Positions 27,204-34,750 of a stretch of DNA of 64,000 bases are shown here, one piece after another; the stretch's first letter is position 1; each line of letters opens with the position of its first letter. Below the pieces are notes generated by a model that was given only the letters and a program-made list of their open reading frames with translations, made no database searches and was not told where the DNA came from. This stretch comes from Streptomyces sp. NRRL F-5123 (lineage in GTDB: Bacteria; Actinomycetota; Actinomycetes; Streptomycetales; Streptomycetaceae): positions 1 to 64,000 of the forward strand of contig NZ_JOHY01000018.1 in the NCBI RefSeq assembly GCF_000721495.1, read 5' to 3'. The position numbers and the translations under genes were made by a program.

Positions 27204-28043
27204 GTGCCCGTGACCAGTGCCGACACCCCTCTCGACGCGCCCGAGCCGCGCACCCAGTCCCTGATGCTGTCCTTCTTCGGCATCCATCTGCTCGGGCGGC
27301 CGTCGGCGGTCTCCTCCGGCAGCGTGATCGCCGTGCTCGAAGAGGTCGGCGTCAGCGAGGAAGCGGTGCGCACGACGCTCAACCGCATGGTCAAGCGGGG
27401 CATGCTGGAACGCCACCGGCAGGGCCGCAGGACGTACTTCGGGCTCACCGCGCACGCGGCCCAGGTACTGACGGACGGCCGCGACCGGGTGTGGCGCACG
27501 GGCGCGGTCAACCGCGACTGGGACGGGCAGTGGACCATGGTCGGCTTCTCGCTCCCCGAGGCCTGGCGCCGGGAGCGCCACGACCTGCGCTCCCGGCTGA
27601 TCTGGGCGGGCTTCGGCCCGCTGCAGAACGGGCTGTGGGTGGCCGCGGCGCCGGTCGACGTGCGCGAGGCGGTGTCGGGGCTCGGCCTCGAGGCGTACCT
27701 GCGGGTTTTCCGGGCCACCGTGGCGTCGCCGACCGAGGTCCGCGAGGTGCTGGAGCAGGCCTTCGACATCGCCGCGATCGGCGCCCGCTACCGGTCCTTC
27801 CTCGACCGCTGGGACCGCACGGACCCGGTGCCGGGCACCCCGAGCGAGCTGGCCGGCCAACTGCTGCTGCACACGGACTGGTTGGGGCTGGTGCGCCAGG
27901 ACCCGCACCTGCCCGCGGAACACCTGCCCGCGGACTGGCCCGCCGCACGGGCCGAGGCGGTCTTCCGCGGCCTCGCCCGGCGCTGGGAGCGGCCGGCCGC
28001 GCAGGCCGCCGCGCAGTTGCTCGACACGCTCGACCTCGGCTGA
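27204..28043 (+). CDS. PaaX-family transcriptional regulator
   Basis: A 279-residue PaaX-like repressor: N-terminal winged helix (SSGSVIAVLEEVGVSEEAVRTTLNRMVKRGML, residues 35-70), then the central and C-terminal PaaX domains (WDGQWTMVGFSLPE, FGPLQNGLWVAA, LLLHTDWLGLVRQDP). PaaX proteins usually sense aryl-CoA compounds, classically phenylacetyl-CoA, so it may respond to a CoA thioester of this island. It follows the IclR gene in the same direction by 74 bases. Start GTG 27204 or GTG 27210; neither has a clear ribosome site. Confidence 0.85.
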   Translation: MPVTSADTPLDAPEPRTQSLMLSFFGIHLLGRPSAVSSGSVIAVLEEVGVSEEAVRTTLNRMVKRGMLERHRQGRRTYFGLTAHAAQVLTDGRDRVWRTGAVNRDWDGQWTMVGFSLPEAWRRERHDLRSRLIWAGFGPLQNGLWVAAAPVDVREAVSGLGLEAYLRVFRATVASPTEVREVLEQAFDIAAIGARYRSFLDRWDRTDPVPGTPSELAGQLLLHTDWLGLVRQDPHLPAEHLPADWPAARAEAVFRGLARRWERPAAQAAAQLLDTLDLG

Positions 28044-28061
28044 CCAATCCTTGTCACTCCA

Positions 28062-28091
28062 TTGACGGCAGTCATCAGGCAGACCTACATT
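28062..28091 (+). promoter_or_regulatory. Possible sigma-70-type promoter for the secreted hydrolase gene
   Basis: TTGACG (28062-28067) and TACATT (28086-28091) are separated by 18 bases, 50 bases before ATG 28142. The sequence here is also less GC-rich than the surrounding genes. Confidence 0.4.
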
Positions 28092-28141
28092 CATCGCACT
28101 TCGGCACCCGGCACCCACCCCACCCACCATGTGGAGTCCTC

Positions 28142-29509
28142 ATGCCCCGACTGCCTTCCCGTGCGCTTGTCGCGGGCTGCGCGGCCCTCCTGCTCTCGCT
28201 CACCGCCACGGCAACCGCGGCCCACGCGGCGGCCGGCACCCCCCGGTCCGACGCCCAGCTGTCCGGCACTCTCGCCGACGGTGCCGTCTGGACCGCGGAC
28301 GTGCCTGCGGACTGGAACGGCACCGTCCTGCTCTTCAGCCACGGCTTCGGTTCGCTCGCTCCCGCCGACGCCCCGAGCGACGCGGCCAAGGCGGAGCTGC
28401 TGGCCGAGGGCGACGCCCTCGTCGGCTCCTCCTACGACCCGCACGGCTCGCTGTGGGCGCTGGACTCCGCCGAACGGGACCAGTTCGCGACGCTCGACGC
28501 GTTCAGGACGCGGATCGGTGAGCCGAGGAGGGTCATCTCGGTCGGCCAGTCGATGGGCGGCCTGATCAACGCCCAGCTGGCCCGGGACGGCGCGGGGCGG
28601 ATCGACGGCGCACTCAACCTGTGCGGCCTCGTCTCGGGCGGCGTCGACCTCGACAACTACCAGTTGGACGCCGAGTACACGCTGGCCGCCCTGTTCGACC
28701 CCGCCGACGTCGACCGCCTGGTCGACCTCAGCAGCGCGGACGAGGCCAACGCCCTCGCCGGCCGGCTCACCGCCGCGGTCACCGCCGCTCAGCAGACCGC
28801 CTCGGGGCGCGCCAGGATCGCCCTGGCCGCGGCCTACCTCAACCTCGCCGACTGGGCACCGGGCGAGTCCGCCCCCGGCGCCACCGACTACGCGGGCCAG
28901 GAGGAGCAGCAGTACGAGTGGATCGCCCAAGGCCTGCTGTACTTCCTCGTCCCGGCCCGCCTGTCGGTCGAGCAGTCCGCCGGCGGCAACACCTCGTGGA
29001 ACAAGGGCGTCGACTACGCCGCGCTGCTGCACGGGTCCGCCCATGCCCCGCAGGTCGCGGCGCTGTACCGGGCGGCCGGGCTCGACCTGCACGCCGACCT
29101 CGCCGCGCTGACCCGGGGCGCGCACACCGCCGCCGACCCGGCGGCCGTCAAGAACCTGGAGCGGACGTCGACCGCCGGCCAGGGGCTGGCCGTTCCGCTG
29201 CTCGACGTGCACACGACCGCAGACCAGCTCGTTCCCGTCGAGCAGGAGGCCGCCTTCGCCGAGCGGCTGCGCAAGGCCGGCGACTCGAACCTGCTGCGTC
29301 AGGCCTATGTGGCCCGGCAGGGCCACTGCAACTTCACCACCGCCGAGACGGTCGCCTCGCTGCACGCGCTGGAGCAGCGGCTGGACACCGGGCGCTGGGG
29401 CAGCGCGACCACGCCTGAACGCCTCCAGCGCAGCGCCACCGGGCTGGACCTCGACGGCGCCGCCTTCGTCCGCTACCGCCCTGACGCCCTCTCCGGCGTC
29501 CGGCGCTGA
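28142..29509 (+). CDS. Secreted alpha/beta hydrolase
   Basis: A 455-residue exported protein with a Sec signal peptide (cleavage near AHA-AAG, about residue 29). The hydrolase fold is shown by the oxyanion region LLFSHGFGS, the nucleophile elbow GQSMGG (Ser near residue 140), a late acid region LLDVHTTADQLVP and the histidine in ARQGHCNF. It therefore resembles secreted peptidases/esterases with prolyl-aminopeptidase-like or DUF6351-like cores. The substrate is unknown. ATG 28142 follows GGAGTCCTC. The MFS exporter gene begins 15 bases after its stop, so the two are probably one transcript. Confidence 0.75.
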   Translation: MPRLPSRALVAGCAALLLSLTATATAAHAAAGTPRSDAQLSGTLADGAVWTADVPADWNGTVLLFSHGFGSLAPADAPSDAAKAELLAEGDALVGSSYDPHGSLWALDSAERDQFATLDAFRTRIGEPRRVISVGQSMGGLINAQLARDGAGRIDGALNLCGLVSGGVDLDNYQLDAEYTLAALFDPADVDRLVDLSSADEANALAGRLTAAVTAAQQTASGRARIALAAAYLNLADWAPGESAPGATDYAGQEEQQYEWIAQGLLYFLVPARLSVEQSAGGNTSWNKGVDYAALLHGSAHAPQVAALYRAAGLDLHADLAALTRGAHTAADPAAVKNLERTSTAGQGLAVPLLDVHTTADQLVPVEQEAAFAERLRKAGDSNLLRQAYVARQGHCNFTTAETVASLHALEQRLDTGRWGSATTPERLQRSATGLDLDGAAFVRYRPDALSGVRR

Positions 29510-29524
29510 TCCCAGGAGCGCACA

Positions 29525-31102
29525 GTGTCAACGACGACCGACGCCGCATCCAAGACCTCCACCTCGGGCCCCGGCCTCAGCACCGGCACCCTGGTCGCCG
29601 GGCTGCTGGCGGTCTGCCTGGCCCAGATCGGCCTGGCCATACCGGCCACCCTCAACGGGCTCTTCCAGAGCGACCTGCATCCGGTCGGCTCCCAGCTGAC
29701 CTGGATCTCGGACGCCTTCCTGCTCCCCGTCGCCGTGCTGGAACTGACCTTCGGGCTGCTGGGCGACCTGTTCGGGCGCAAGCGGCTGCTGGTCGGCGGC
29801 GCCGCGCTGCTCGCCGTGGGCGAGCTGGTCAGCACCACGTCCGACGGAATCCACCAGCTGTGGGTCGGGCAGGCGCTCGCCGGGCTCGGCGCCGCGGCGC
29901 TCTTCCCGACGTCACTGGCGATCCTCGCCGCGGGCGCGACCTCGCACACCCAGCGCGCCAGGGTCATCGCCCTGTGGGCGGCGTTCCTGTCCACCGGCGG
30001 TTTCCTCGCCCCGCTGCTCGGCGGCATCACCGCGACCTACGGCTCGTGGCGCTGGTCCTTCGTCGTCGTCATGGCGATCGGGGCGGTCAGCGCCGCGGTC
30101 AGCGCCCGCTTCGCCGTCAACTCCCGTGCACCTGAGGGCCGTTCCCTGGACCCGGCAGGCCAGGTCACCATCGGCCTCGGGCTGTTCGCCCTGCTCTACG
30201 CCATCATCCAGGGCCCGGAGGACGGCTGGGGCTCCCCGTCGATCGTCGTCGCCTTCGTGCTGGCGGCCGTGTTCCTGGTGGCCTTCGTGTTCGCCGAGCT
30301 GCGCGTCAGATCCCCCCTTCTGCGGCTGGACCTGTTCCGCAACCGGTCCTTCGCGGTGGCCTCCGTGGTGGCCGTGGTCGGCATGTTCGGCTTCCTCGGC
30401 ACCGCCTACGCGGTCAGTATCCGGTTGGGCCCGGTCCAGGACCAGAAGCCGATGCGCACCGCCATGGCGTTCCTGCTGCTCAACGGCATAGCCCTGGTGG
30501 TGCTGCCGCTGACGGAGCGACTGCTGAGAACGGTGGCGCCGCGACTGCTGCTGGTCTCGGGCCTGGCCCTGATGGCGGCGGGCGACTACTGGGCGGCCAC
30601 GCTCCCGATCACCGACCGGGCCTTCGGCTCGCTGATCGTGCCGCTGGGGCTGGTCGGCCTGGGCTTCGCCATCACCGTCTCGTCGATCACCGCCACCGCC
30701 GTCAACACCGTGCCGACCCGGCTCGCCGGTATGGCGAGCGCGACGACGAACCTGCTGCGCGACTTCGGCTTCACCCTCGGCCCCGCCGTCATCGGCGCGG
30801 TCGCCCTGAGCCGCGCCTCGCACAGCTTCTCCTCCTCGCTCCACGGCTCCGCGCTCCCCGACGCGCTCAAGGGCGCGGGGTCCGAAGTGCTGGCGGAGGG
30901 CGGCCCGCTCGCGGTCAACGGTGCCTCCGCGGCCTCTCCGAAGCTGTCCGACCTGCACCCGCTGGCCCTGGACTCCCTCGGCCACGGGTACGCGATCGGC
31001 TTCGTGGTCTGCGGCTCGGCGGCGCTCTTCTCCGCGCTGCTCGCAGTGGTCGCCCTGCGCGGCCGGTCGGCCTCCGAGGAGGAGGCGGAGGTCCTCGACT
31101 GA
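29525..31102 (+). CDS. MFS drug-exporter-type transporter, DHA2 family
   Basis: A 525-residue membrane protein with about fourteen predicted helices, as in the DHA2 (EmrB/QacA) proton antiporters. The loop 2-3 motif appears as GLLGDLFGRKRLL and the motif C-like helix as FLSTGGFLAPLLGGI. GTG 29525 has AGGAG upstream. It probably expels a toxic small molecule or metabolite; the MarR gene convergent with it at 31226 is a typical partner regulator, though the MarR operator array lies on the far side of that gene. Confidence 0.87.
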   Translation: MSTTTDAASKTSTSGPGLSTGTLVAGLLAVCLAQIGLAIPATLNGLFQSDLHPVGSQLTWISDAFLLPVAVLELTFGLLGDLFGRKRLLVGGAALLAVGELVSTTSDGIHQLWVGQALAGLGAAALFPTSLAILAAGATSHTQRARVIALWAAFLSTGGFLAPLLGGITATYGSWRWSFVVVMAIGAVSAAVSARFAVNSRAPEGRSLDPAGQVTIGLGLFALLYAIIQGPEDGWGSPSIVVAFVLAAVFLVAFVFAELRVRSPLLRLDLFRNRSFAVASVVAVVGMFGFLGTAYAVSIRLGPVQDQKPMRTAMAFLLLNGIALVVLPLTERLLRTVAPRLLLVSGLALMAAGDYWAATLPITDRAFGSLIVPLGLVGLGFAITVSSITATAVNTVPTRLAGMASATTNLLRDFGFTLGPAVIGAVALSRASHSFSSSLHGSALPDALKGAGSEVLAEGGPLAVNGASAASPKLSDLHPLALDSLGHGYAIGFVVCGSAALFSALLAVVALRGRSASEEEAEVLD

Positions 31103-31225
31103 CCGCGGACCGGAACACCGTGCGCGGAGCGGTACGCCCGCCGGGTGGCCGCAGTCGCCCGGCAGACGCCTGCCCGTCCGCGCTCACAGCCGCGGGCGGG
31201 CGGCCGGGCACCTGCTGCCCGACGG

Positions 31226-31717
31226 CTACGGCAGGTCCGCCGTGCCTTCCGGGCCCGGCTCGGGATGCAGGGCCAGCGCGCACTCGGCCAGGTTGTCGGC
31301 GAGCGTCTTCCGGTTCTGCTCGTCCAGCGCGGCGAGCATGACCTGTTCGATCTCGTCGAGTGCACGGTCGCAGCGTCGCAGCGTCGCCAGGCCGGCACGG
31401 GTGAGGCGCACCCGCAGTATGCGGCCGCCCCGCGGGTCCGGTCGGCGCACCACCAGGCCGCGGCGTTCGAGGTCGCGGACGACCAGGTTCATCGCCTGCG
31501 CGCTGACGAACGCGATGCGCGCAAGCTGCGCCGAGGACGGCCCGTCGCGCAAGCGCAGTTCGCTCAGTGCCATGTACCCGGTTGTGGTGACCCCGTGCCG
31601 GGCGAGTGCGTCGTCCAGGTGCCCGCGGATACGCCGCTCCAGCCGGAACACCAGATAGCTCAGGCGCGGGGCCGCCGCCCCGTGGCGAGCGGCTTCGCCG
31701 GCGCGTGGTGTGGTCAC
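31226..31717 (-). CDS. MarR-family regulator
   Basis: A 163-residue winged-helix regulator: HTH SSAQLARIAFVSAQAMNLVVRDLE, wing RRPDPRGGRILRVRLTRAG. I choose GTG 31717, which leaves a normal 15-20 residue lead before the conserved LSYLVFRLERRIRGHL; ATG 31762 would extend the protein to 178 residues and bring it within 11 bases of the operators. It is convergent with the DHA2 exporter and divergent from the CE1 esterase. The repeat array at 31773-31834 immediately upstream is its most likely binding site, implying autoregulation. Confidence 0.8.
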   Translation of the reverse strand: MTTPRAGEAARHGAAAPRLSYLVFRLERRIRGHLDDALARHGVTTTGYMALSELRLRDGPSSAQLARIAFVSAQAMNLVVRDLERRGLVVRRPDPRGGRILRVRLTRAGLATLRRCDRALDEIEQVMLAALDEQNRKTLADNLAECALALHPEPGPEGTADLP

Positions 31718-31772
31718 GGCCGAACGATACCTGCCCGCTGCCCGCCGGGCGGCGAAACCCATCCCGGGCAGC

Positions 31773-31834
31773 TGTCAAGCCACTTGACAACAAGGGACTT
31801 GATATCAAGGCGCTTGATAACAACTAGCTTGACA
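31773..31834. promoter_or_regulatory. Array of CTTGAYA repeats spaced exactly 15 bp apart
   Basis: CTTGACA, CTTGATA, CTTGATA and CTTGACA start at 31783, 31798, 31813 and 31828, precisely 15 bases apart. Inverted partners make two local palindromes: TGTCAAG-CCA-CTTGACA (31773-31789) and CTTGATATCAAG (31798-31809). The array is the obvious target of the MarR protein encoded next to it. The TTGACA-like units also resemble -35 elements. Confidence 0.75.
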
Positions 31835-31988
31835 CTCTGGCGCAAAACTCCTCTACGCACCGCTGATCATCCGCACCATGACGTCCCAAGCATTGACGTT
31901 GCGTCAGCCGAGCAGCATTCTTCCCCTGACGGATGCCGACGCGCTGGGACTCACCGCGGCATCCCGGTCCCCCCACACAGGAGAAACC

Positions 31989-33410
31989 ATGAGACGGATC
32001 TCGAAGGCGCTGGCCGCCGTCTGCGCCGCAGCCGCGTTCACAGCATTGAGCCTGTTCATCGGGCTCACCTCCCCGGCCTCCGCGGCGGGCCTGACCCAGG
32101 TGACCAATTTCGGGGCCAACCCCGGCGGCGCACAGATGTACGTCTACGTGCCCGACACGCATCCGGCCAATCCGGCGATCCTGCTGGCCCTGCACGGCTG
32201 CGGCGGCACGGGGCCGGGCTTCTACTCCGGCAGCGAGTTCGCCTCCCTGGCCGACCGGTACGGCTTCATCGTCATCTACCCCAGCGCCCAGCAGGAGGCC
32301 GGGTTCGGCAAGTGCTGGGACACCTGGTCGTCCGCGGCCAAGGTGCGGGGCGGCGGGAGCGACCCGGTCTCCCTCGTGTCGATGATCACCTATGCCGAGC
32401 AGACCTACCACGGCGACGCCAACCGGGTCTACGTCACCGGCTCGTCGTCGGGCGGCATGATGACCGACGAGATGCTCGCCCTGTATCCGGACGTGTTCAA
32501 GGCCGGGGCTGCCTACATGGGCGTGCCGTTCAACTGCTTCGCCAGCGCCGCCGACTACCCTCCGGGCACGAGCAAGTGCACCGGCGGCAACATGGTCCGC
32601 ACCCCGCAGGAGTGGGGCGACGCGGTCCGGGCGGCCGACCCCGGCTTCAACGGCCAGCGCCCGCCGCTCCAGCTGTGGCACGGCACCGCCGACACGCTCG
32701 TGCCTTACCAGCTGTTGCAGGAAGACATCAAGCAGTGGACCAACGTCTTCGGGCTCAGCCAGACGCCCACCTCCACCGACACCCCGCAGTCCGGCTGGAA
32801 CCGCAGCACCTTCGCCGATTCCTCGGGCAAGGTCCACATCGAGGCGTACAGCATCCAGGGCGCCGGCCACGTACTGCCCCAGACCGGCATGGCCGCCTAC
32901 GCGATCCACTTCTTCGGGCTCGACGGCACGACCGGCACGACCGGCGGCACGTCGACGGGCACGTCGACCGGCACATCGACCGGCACGAGCACGGGCACGT
33001 CCACCGGCACCACGTCGGGCACGTCGAGCGGTACGTCGTCGGGCACCACGTCCGGGACGACGTCGGGTACGAGCACGGGCACGTCGACGGGTTCGACCGG
33101 GGGTAACACCGGTCAGGGCTGCACGGCCACGTACAAGACGGTCAACTCGTGGCCGGGCGGCTTCCAGTCGGAGGTCACCGTGACCAACTCCGGCAGCTCG
33201 GCGATCTCCGGCTGGAAGGTCTCGTGGACCGAGCCCTCCGGCAGCGCGATCACCCAGATGTGGAACGCGGTCAACAGCGGCACCTCCGGCGCGATCACCG
33301 CGACCAACGCCTCCTTCAACGGCGCCCTCGGCGCGGGAGCCGGCACCACCTTCGGCTTCACCGGCAGCGGCTCAGCGCCCAGCCCCACCCTGGCCTGCAC
33401 CGCGAGCTGA
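31989..33410 (+). CDS. Secreted CE1-type esterase (feruloyl/acetylxylan esterase, PHB-depolymerase family) with CBM2
   Basis: A 473-residue exported enzyme: Sec signal (SAA near 33), esterase domain about 35-310, a 60-residue Gly-Thr-Ser linker, and a C-terminal CBM2 (about 377-473; GCTATYKTVNSWPGGFQ, Trp-rich). The hydrolase motifs are LLALHGCGGTG (oxyanion), Ser153 in GSSSGG, an acid in WHGTADTLVP and His in GAGHVLP. This family contains acetylxylan and feruloyl esterases as well as polyhydroxybutyrate depolymerases; the cellulose/xylan-binding CBM2 favours a plant cell-wall ester. Released ferulate could feed the catabolic island at 12.6-25 kb. AGGAGA precedes ATG 31989. Confidence 0.87.
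   Translation: MRRISKALAAVCAAAAFTALSLFIGLTSPASAAGLTQVTNFGANPGGAQMYVYVPDTHPANPAILLALHGCGGTGPGFYSGSEFASLADRYGFIVIYPSAQQEAGFGKCWDTWSSAAKVRGGGSDPVSLVSMITYAEQTYHGDANRVYVTGSSSGGMMTDEMLALYPDVFKAGAAYMGVPFNCFASAADYPPGTSKCTGGNMVRTPQEWGDAVRAADPGFNGQRPPLQLWHGTADTLVPYQLLQEDIKQWTNVFGLSQTPTSTDTPQSGWNRSTFADSSGKVHIEAYSIQGAGHVLPQTGMAAYAIHFFGLDGTTGTTGGTSTGTSTGTSTGTSTGTSTGTTSGTSSGTSSGTTSGTTSGTSTGTSTGSTGGNTGQGCTATYKTVNSWPGGFQSEVTVTNSGSSAISGWKVSWTEPSGSAITQMWNAVNSGTSGAITATNASFNGALGAGAGTTFGFTGSGSAPSPTLACTAS
32925..33107 (+). repeat. Gly-Thr-Ser linker repeat inside the esterase gene
   Basis: About 60 codons spell near-perfect repeats of GTSTG and GTTSG between the esterase domain and CBM2. At DNA level the unit is GGCACGTCGACC with silent changes. 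Such linkers are usually flexible and O-glycosylated. The tract can lengthen or shorten by slippage. Confidence 0.85.
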
Positions 33411-33419
33411 CGCCCACCC

Positions 33420-33448
33420 CGCCGGTGCGGACGGCTACCGCACCGGCG
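33420..33448 (+). terminator. Terminator after the CE1 esterase gene
   Basis: Perfect 11-base arms (33420-33430 and 33438-33448) around ACGGCTA, starting 10 bases after the stop codon. Confidence 0.8.
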
Positions 33449-33765
33449 GCGCGAATGCGCACCACCGGCGGCACGAGCCGGAACAGCAGGGCCGCCGTGA
33501 CCAGCACGGCAGAGGGAGCGGCAGGCCGAACCGGCCTGCCGCTCCCGGCCGTCTGCTCAACTCGATCCTGCAGGCCCGCCCCGGGCCCGCGGCACCACAG
33601 AGGAACGCGTCCTCCGCCGAATCGACGCGACGAGCTGCACCGTGCGCCGAGCGCGTGACAGACTGCTCAACGGCCCCCAGGTACGCACGAACTGCCACCG
33701 ATCAGCAGACCGATCAGCAGCATGCCGAGGGCTCGCACCGTGGCGAGACCGCCAGGAACCGGAGG

Positions 33766-34590
33766 ATGGCGTTGACCGACCAGGGCTTCCCTGTCGCCGA
33801 GATCGACACGAGCAGGCCGCACCCTGCCCGGATGTACGACTACTACCTGGGCGGCAAGGACAACTACGCGGTCGACCGCGACGCCGCCCAGCGGGTGATC
33901 GACCTGGTCCCGGACATCGTGCCCATGGCCCAGGCCAACCGGGCTTTCATGCACCGCGCCGTGCGGTTCCTGGCGGAGAGCGGCATCCGGCAGATCATCG
34001 ACATCGGCACCGGCATCCCCACCGCCCCGAACACCCATCAGGTTGCACACGAGGTCTCGCCGGACGTGCGGATCGCGTACGTCGACAACGACCCGATCGT
34101 CGCCACGCACGCCGGCGCGTATCTGCTGGACTCGGGCAACACCGGCTTCCTCCTGGGCGACCTGCGGGAGCCGGAGAGCATCCTGGGGCACCCGACCATC
34201 GACAAGCTCATCGACTTCGACCAGCCGGTCGGGCTGATGCTCGTCGCCATCCTGCACTTCGTCAGGGACGACGAGGATCCGGCCGGGCTCGTCGCCGCCT
34301 ACCGGGACGCCCTGCCCAAGGGCAGCTACCTGGTCCTCAGCCACGGCACGAACGACTTCCACCGGACGAACCCGGGGTCGTCGCAGGCCCGTGACGTCTA
34401 CCGCGACAGGGGCGCCACCGCCACCTTGAACCTGCGGTCCCACGACGAGGTTCTCGGCTTCTTCGGGGATCTGGACCTGGTCGACCCCGGCCTGGTCCAG
34501 CCGCCCCTGTGGCGCCCCGACGCAGCGCAGCCGACCGGGGAAGAACTGGCCCACATCGGCTTCTACAGCGGCGTCGGCATCAAGCGCTGA
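33766..34590 (+). CDS. SAM-dependent methyltransferase-like protein, DUF574 family
   Basis: A 274-residue cytoplasmic protein of the actinobacterial S-adenosylmethionine methyltransferase family PF04672. Diagnostic are RPHPARMYDYYLGGKDNYAVD at the start, the SAM-binding IIDIGTGIPTAPNTHQVA (near residue 70) and YVDNDPIV. Many paralogues occur per Streptomyces genome and their substrates are unknown. The start is uncertain: GGAGG touches ATG 33766 with no spacer, whereas TTG 33772 lies 6 bases after it; GTG 33655 would add 37 atypical residues. Confidence 0.85.
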   Translation: MALTDQGFPVAEIDTSRPHPARMYDYYLGGKDNYAVDRDAAQRVIDLVPDIVPMAQANRAFMHRAVRFLAESGIRQIIDIGTGIPTAPNTHQVAHEVSPDVRIAYVDNDPIVATHAGAYLLDSGNTGFLLGDLREPESILGHPTIDKLIDFDQPVGLMLVAILHFVRDDEDPAGLVAAYRDALPKGSYLVLSHGTNDFHRTNPGSSQARDVYRDRGATATLNLRSHDEVLGFFGDLDLVDPGLVQPPLWRPDAAQPTGEELAHIGFYSGVGIKR

Positions 34591-34750
34591 GGCCAAGGGC
34601 CCGGCGCGGCGTCACCGCCGTCGACCGCGAACGACCGGTACCGGCAGCACGGTGATCGGGTGCAACAGCAGTGACGATCGACTCGTGGCTGGCGTTCGGT
34701 CACTATGGGGCGGTCGAAAGGGCAGCGCACATGGGCGGAGGCTGAGGACC

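Noticed and set aside
32897..33109. Minus-strand frame with VPDVVPVDVP repeats, and the possibility of a CRISPR-like array
   Set aside because: Both are reflections of the Gly-Thr-Ser linker codons of the esterase gene; units are contiguous codon repeats without spacers.
34652..34750. Earlier start for the peptidoglycan amidase
   Set aside because: The extra 33 residues are not signal-like; GTG 34751 has a ribosome site and leads directly into the signal sequence.
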